DNA of 64,000 bases from Pseudoxanthomonas dokdonensis (GTDB lineage: Bacteria > Pseudomonadota > Gammaproteobacteria > Xanthomonadales > Xanthomonadaceae): NCBI RefSeq assembly GCF_001431405.1, contig NZ_LDJL01000007.1, positions 284,218 through 348,217 on the forward strand, in the 5' to 3' direction. The notes beneath the pieces were generated by a model. The model searched no databases. It saw only the letters and a list, made by a program, of their open reading frames with translations, and was not told where the DNA came from. The stretch's first letter is position 1; each line of letters begins with the position of its first letter. Shown piece by piece: positions 61,646 through 64,000 of the stretch. The translations under genes and the position numbers were made by a program.

Positions 61646-62098
61646 ATGAAGCTGGATGGCACCGTGTTGGGATTCGACGTGGGATCGCGCCGCATCGGCG
61701 TGGCGGTTGGCAGTGCATTCGGCACCGGCGCACGCGCGCTGGCGGTGGTCGATGTGCATGCGCAGGGACCGGACTGGTCGGCAATCGACCGATTGAACAA
61801 GGAGTGGCGGCCCGACGGGCTGGTCGTCGGCGACCCGATGACCCTGGATGGCGGTGACCAGCCGATCCGCAAGCGCGCCCATGCCTTCGCCCGCGAGCTG
61901 CACGCACGCTACCGCTTGCCGGTGGTGATGATCGACGAGCGCGCCAGCTCGATCGAGGCCGCGCAACGTTTCGCCAACGAGCGCGCCGAAGGCCGCAAGC
62001 GACGCCGTGATGCGGCGGCGCTGGATGCGGTGGCCGCTGCCGTGATCATCGAGCGCTGGTTCGCAGCGCCGCAAGACGCCACCCACGTGGTGGCCTGA
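61646..62098 (+). CDS. ruvX: RuvX/YqgF family, putative Holliday junction resolvase
   Basis: A 150-residue RNase H-fold protein: GTVLGFDVGSRRIGVAVG carries the first catalytic Asp, GLVVGDPMTLDGGDQP and VVMIDERASSIEAAQRF carry the next acidic residues, and DAAALDAVAAAVIIERWF the last. It is thought to act in 16S rRNA 5'-end maturation and/or as a junction resolvase. Two ATG codons lie back to back at 61643 and 61646 behind GGGAG. Confidence 0.94.
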   Translation: MKLDGTVLGFDVGSRRIGVAVGSAFGTGARALAVVDVHAQGPDWSAIDRLNKEWRPDGLVVGDPMTLDGGDQPIRKRAHAFARELHARYRLPVVMIDERASSIEAAQRFANERAEGRKRRRDAAALDAVAAAVIIERWFAAPQDATHVVA

Positions 62099-62122
62099 CT
62101 TTTCCCTGCCCAGTGAAACTCC

Positions 62123-63067
62123 ATGACCCAGCAAATTGATTCGGATGGCCGCCTGCGACACCTGTTGACCCTGGACGGCCTGCCCCGGCAGACCCTTTGC
62201 CATCTGCTGGATCGCGCCGGGCAGATCCGCGACGCCGCCATGGGCCGCATCAATCGCCGCCAGGTATTGGCTGGCAGCAGCGTATGCACGCTGTTCTTCG
62301 AACCGTCCACGCGCACCCGCAGTTCGTTCCAGGTGGCAGCGCAGCGGCTGGGGGCGGACGTGCTCAATTTCGATGCATCGACCTCGTCGACCCGCAAGGG
62401 CGAAACCGCGCGCGACACGCTGAAGAACCTCGAAGCGATGGGCGTGCGCTGTTTCATCGTACGTCATTCCGACAATGGCGCCGTGCACGATCTGGCGGCG
62501 GTGGCGGGCGAGGGCACGACCCTGATCAATGCCGGCGATGGACGCAGCGCGCATCCGACCCAGGGCTTGCTGGATGCGTTGACCCTGCGCCAGGCCAAGG
62601 GCGCGGATTTTTCCTGCCTCAAGATACTGATGGTCGGCGATGTCAGGCATTCGCGGGTGGCGCGTTCGGACCTGCACGCGTTGCGCACGCTGGGAGCCGG
62701 CGAAATCCGCGTCTGCGGGCCGGCATCGCTGCTGCCGGAAGACGACACCCTGGCCGGCTGCGTGGTCGGCGACGACTTCGAGCAGATGCTGCAAGGCGTT
62801 GACGCGGTGATGATGCTGCGGCTGCAACGCGAGCGGATGGAAGAGGGCCTGATCAGCTCGCTGGAAGACTACCATCGCGATTACGGCCTGACCGCCGAAC
62901 GCCTGCGCCTGGCCGCGCGCGATGCGGTGGTCCTGCATCCGGGCCCGGTCAACCGCGGCGTTGAAATCACCGACGAGGTCGCCGATGGTCCGCAATCGTT
63001 GATCCTGCGCCAGGTCAGCAACGGGGTCGCCATCCGCATGGCGGTGCTTGAAACCCTGATGACCTGA
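62123..63067 (+). CDS. pyrB: Aspartate carbamoyltransferase catalytic subunit
   Basis: A 314-residue enzyme of pyrimidine synthesis. Carbamoyl-phosphate-binding FFEPSTRTRSSFQVAAQRLGAD (with the STRTR motif), TSSTRKGETARDTLKNLEAM, VRHSDNGAV, HPTQGLLDALTLR, and VLHPGPVNRGVEI near the end are all present. Neither pyrI nor a pyrC pseudo-dihydroorotase is adjacent in the window. It is 24 bases after ruvX and is probably co-transcribed. Confidence 0.97.
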   Translation: MTQQIDSDGRLRHLLTLDGLPRQTLCHLLDRAGQIRDAAMGRINRRQVLAGSSVCTLFFEPSTRTRSSFQVAAQRLGADVLNFDASTSSTRKGETARDTLKNLEAMGVRCFIVRHSDNGAVHDLAAVAGEGTTLINAGDGRSAHPTQGLLDALTLRQAKGADFSCLKILMVGDVRHSRVARSDLHALRTLGAGEIRVCGPASLLPEDDTLAGCVVGDDFEQMLQGVDAVMMLRLQRERMEEGLISSLEDYHRDYGLTAERLRLAARDAVVLHPGPVNRGVEITDEVADGPQSLILRQVSNGVAIRMAVLETLMT

Positions 63068-63139
63068 TGCCTGCGGCGCCGTGGGCGTTACCGCGCGCTG
63101 CCGGCTTACGAGGTTTTCACGGACGGGGCCGTAGAACTT

Positions 63140-63163
63140 GGCTTTCCCTCAACAAGGAAAGCC
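63140..63163 (+). promoter_or_regulatory. Hairpin occluding the ribosome-binding site of the lipocalin gene
   Basis: GGCTTTCC (63140-63147) can pair perfectly with GGAAAGCC (63156-63163) around an 8-base CUCAACAA loop. The 3' arm contains the purine-rich AAGGAAAG that would be the Shine-Dalgarno for the ATG at 63167, so the hairpin could limit ribosome access. Confidence 0.6.
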
Positions 63164-63166
63164 CCC

Positions 63167-63661
63167 ATGCATCATCAGCATCCCCCGGTCACCGCGAGTT
63201 CGGTCGATCTGCAACGCTATCTGGGTACCTGGTACGAAATCGCACGCTTGCCGATGCGCCACGAGCCGCGTGATTACACCGACATCACCGCCACCTATTC
63301 GTTGCAGGAAGATGGCAAGGTCAAGGTCGACAACCGCGCCCGTGATGGTGAAGGCGAGTTGCAGCAGTCAGTGGGCGAGGCCAGCGTGGTCGACGGCAGC
63401 GGCAACGCCAAGCTGGAAGTGAGCTTCATGCCCGATGGCTTCAAGTGGGTGCCGTTCACCAAAGGCGACTACTGGATCCTGCGGGTCGACGAGGACTACC
63501 GCACGGCACTGGTCGGCTCGCCGGATCGCAAGTACCTGTGGCTGTTGTCGCGCGAACCGGTGATGGCGGCCAGCGTCAAGAACGAATACCTGGCGACCGC
63601 GACCGCGCAGGGCTTCGAGCTTGATGATCTGATTCATACCCGGCAGACCGCAACCGACTGA
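63167..63661 (+). CDS. Lipocalin family protein (Blc-like), no signal peptide
   Basis: A 164-residue lipocalin. The first structural region GTWYEIARLPMRHE is diagnostic, followed by YTDITATYSLQEDGKVKVDNRARDGEG and, later, KGDYWILRVDEDYRTALVGSPDRKYLWLLSREP (the second and third lipocalin regions). Bacterial Blc proteins are outer membrane lipoproteins that bind fatty acids or lysophospholipids. Here there is no lipobox or hydrophobic leader: the protein begins MHHQHPPVTASSVDLQR, which suggests a cytoplasmic version. The gene follows pyrB by 99 bases. Confidence 0.91.
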   Translation: MHHQHPPVTASSVDLQRYLGTWYEIARLPMRHEPRDYTDITATYSLQEDGKVKVDNRARDGEGELQQSVGEASVVDGSGNAKLEVSFMPDGFKWVPFTKGDYWILRVDEDYRTALVGSPDRKYLWLLSREPVMAASVKNEYLATATAQGFELDDLIHTRQTATD

Positions 63662-64000
63662 AACCATTGATCGGCTCTCTGCTCGCCGTGATGAAGCCAT
63701 TGATCGGCTCCCTCCCCCGTGCACGGGGGAGGGCTGGGGTGGGGGGCGCGTTACACCGGCCGTCAGCCGGAATGCCGATAGGCGTAGGCCAAGGCCAGTG
63801 CGGCGATCAGCCGCTCTACGATCGTCGCGACGAAGCTATTGTTCGGCTCCCTCCCCCGTGCACGAGGTGGGGGCACGGTACGCCTTCCCGTCAGCCGGTG
63901 TGCCGATAGGCGTAGGCGGCCAATGCCAGTGCGGCGATCAGCCGCTCTACGATCATCGTGACGAAGCTATTGTTCGGCTCCCTCCCCCGTGCACGGGGGA
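63662..64000. repeat. Noncoding array of imperfect ~130-bp repeats with 20-bp palindromes (runs off the window)
   Basis: The marker CGGCTCCCTCCCCCGTGCAC occurs at 63705, 63844 and 63975, a period of 139 then 131 bases. Each unit has a C-rich/G-rich palindrome (perfect 20 bp, CTCCCCCGTG/CACGGGGGAG, at 63712-63731; degenerate in unit 2; cut by the window end in unit 3). Later in each unit come TGCCGATAGGCGTAGG and a GCGGC-GATCA-GCCGC stem followed by CTAC (GTAG on the minus strand; 63800-63819 and 63931-63950). No gene is visible. Confidence 0.85.

Noticed and set aside
1..64000. tRNA, rRNA, insertion sequences, integrase or attachment sites
   Set aside because: None was recognised; the accessory-looking lipase cluster has no flanking tRNA, transposase or obvious boundary repeats.

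Overview
The window is GC-rich, densely coded DNA from a gammaproteobacterium of the Xanthomonadaceae (Xanthomonas / Stenotrophomonas / Lysobacter / Luteimonas group). This rests on gene content and layout: large TonB-dependent receptors, TPR-sulfotransferases beside a receptor gene, an ECF sigma / membrane protein / DUF4097 trio, a SAM-I riboswitch in front of a met operon, a YggS-PilT-PilU block, a XadA-like adhesin, and GTAG-type short palindromes. I did not fix the genus. No rRNA, tRNA, CRISPR array, transposase or integrase was seen.

Layout. 1-6.5 kb: end of a TonB-dependent receptor, two TPR-sulfotransferases, and the sigma/anti-sigma/DUF4097 operon. 6.5-10.4 kb: a second, complete TonB-dependent receptor with an AT-rich promoter region and a strong terminator, then a 0.6-kb gap without a gene. 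10.5-21.3 kb: mainly housekeeping and envelope genes (hslO, mtgA, a GT2 glycosyltransferase, a CBS protein, AsmA, a hemolysin III-type membrane protein, prfC, an M23 peptidase, a phytase-like lipoprotein). 21.4-25 kb: a methionine operon (MetX-like acyltransferase, metB, homoserine dehydrogenase) behind a near-palindromic operator candidate, a promoter and a SAM-I riboswitch. 25.1-27.2 kb: a response regulator and a sensor kinase that converge and overlap. 27.5-36.1 kb: a 2,200-residue trimeric autotransporter adhesin and a secreted subtilisin-like protease.

36.2-40.3 kb is the most accessory-looking region. It holds a class 3 lipase and an upstream lipoprotein, joined by an ATGA overlap, and then a second copy of the same pair in which the lipase is cut off before its catalytic serine while its lipoprotein stays intact. 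This looks like a secreted antibacterial lipase effector with periplasmic immunity lipoproteins. Two unrecognised membrane/coiled-coil genes lie downstream.

40.4-64 kb: sdaA, a small glutaredoxin, a yceI-cytochrome b561-yceI operon, a large hybrid sensor kinase whose start region carries a perfect 81-bp tandem duplication, hemE, a WGR protein, aroB and aroK, dodecin, a glycerate kinase-like protein, pdxH, a BtuF-like protein, a DUF4426 lipoprotein, proC, yggS, pilT and pilU, a DcaP-like porin, algH/yqgE, ruvX, pyrB and a lipocalin. The right edge is a noncoding tract of imperfect ~130-bp repeats with 20-bp palindromes.
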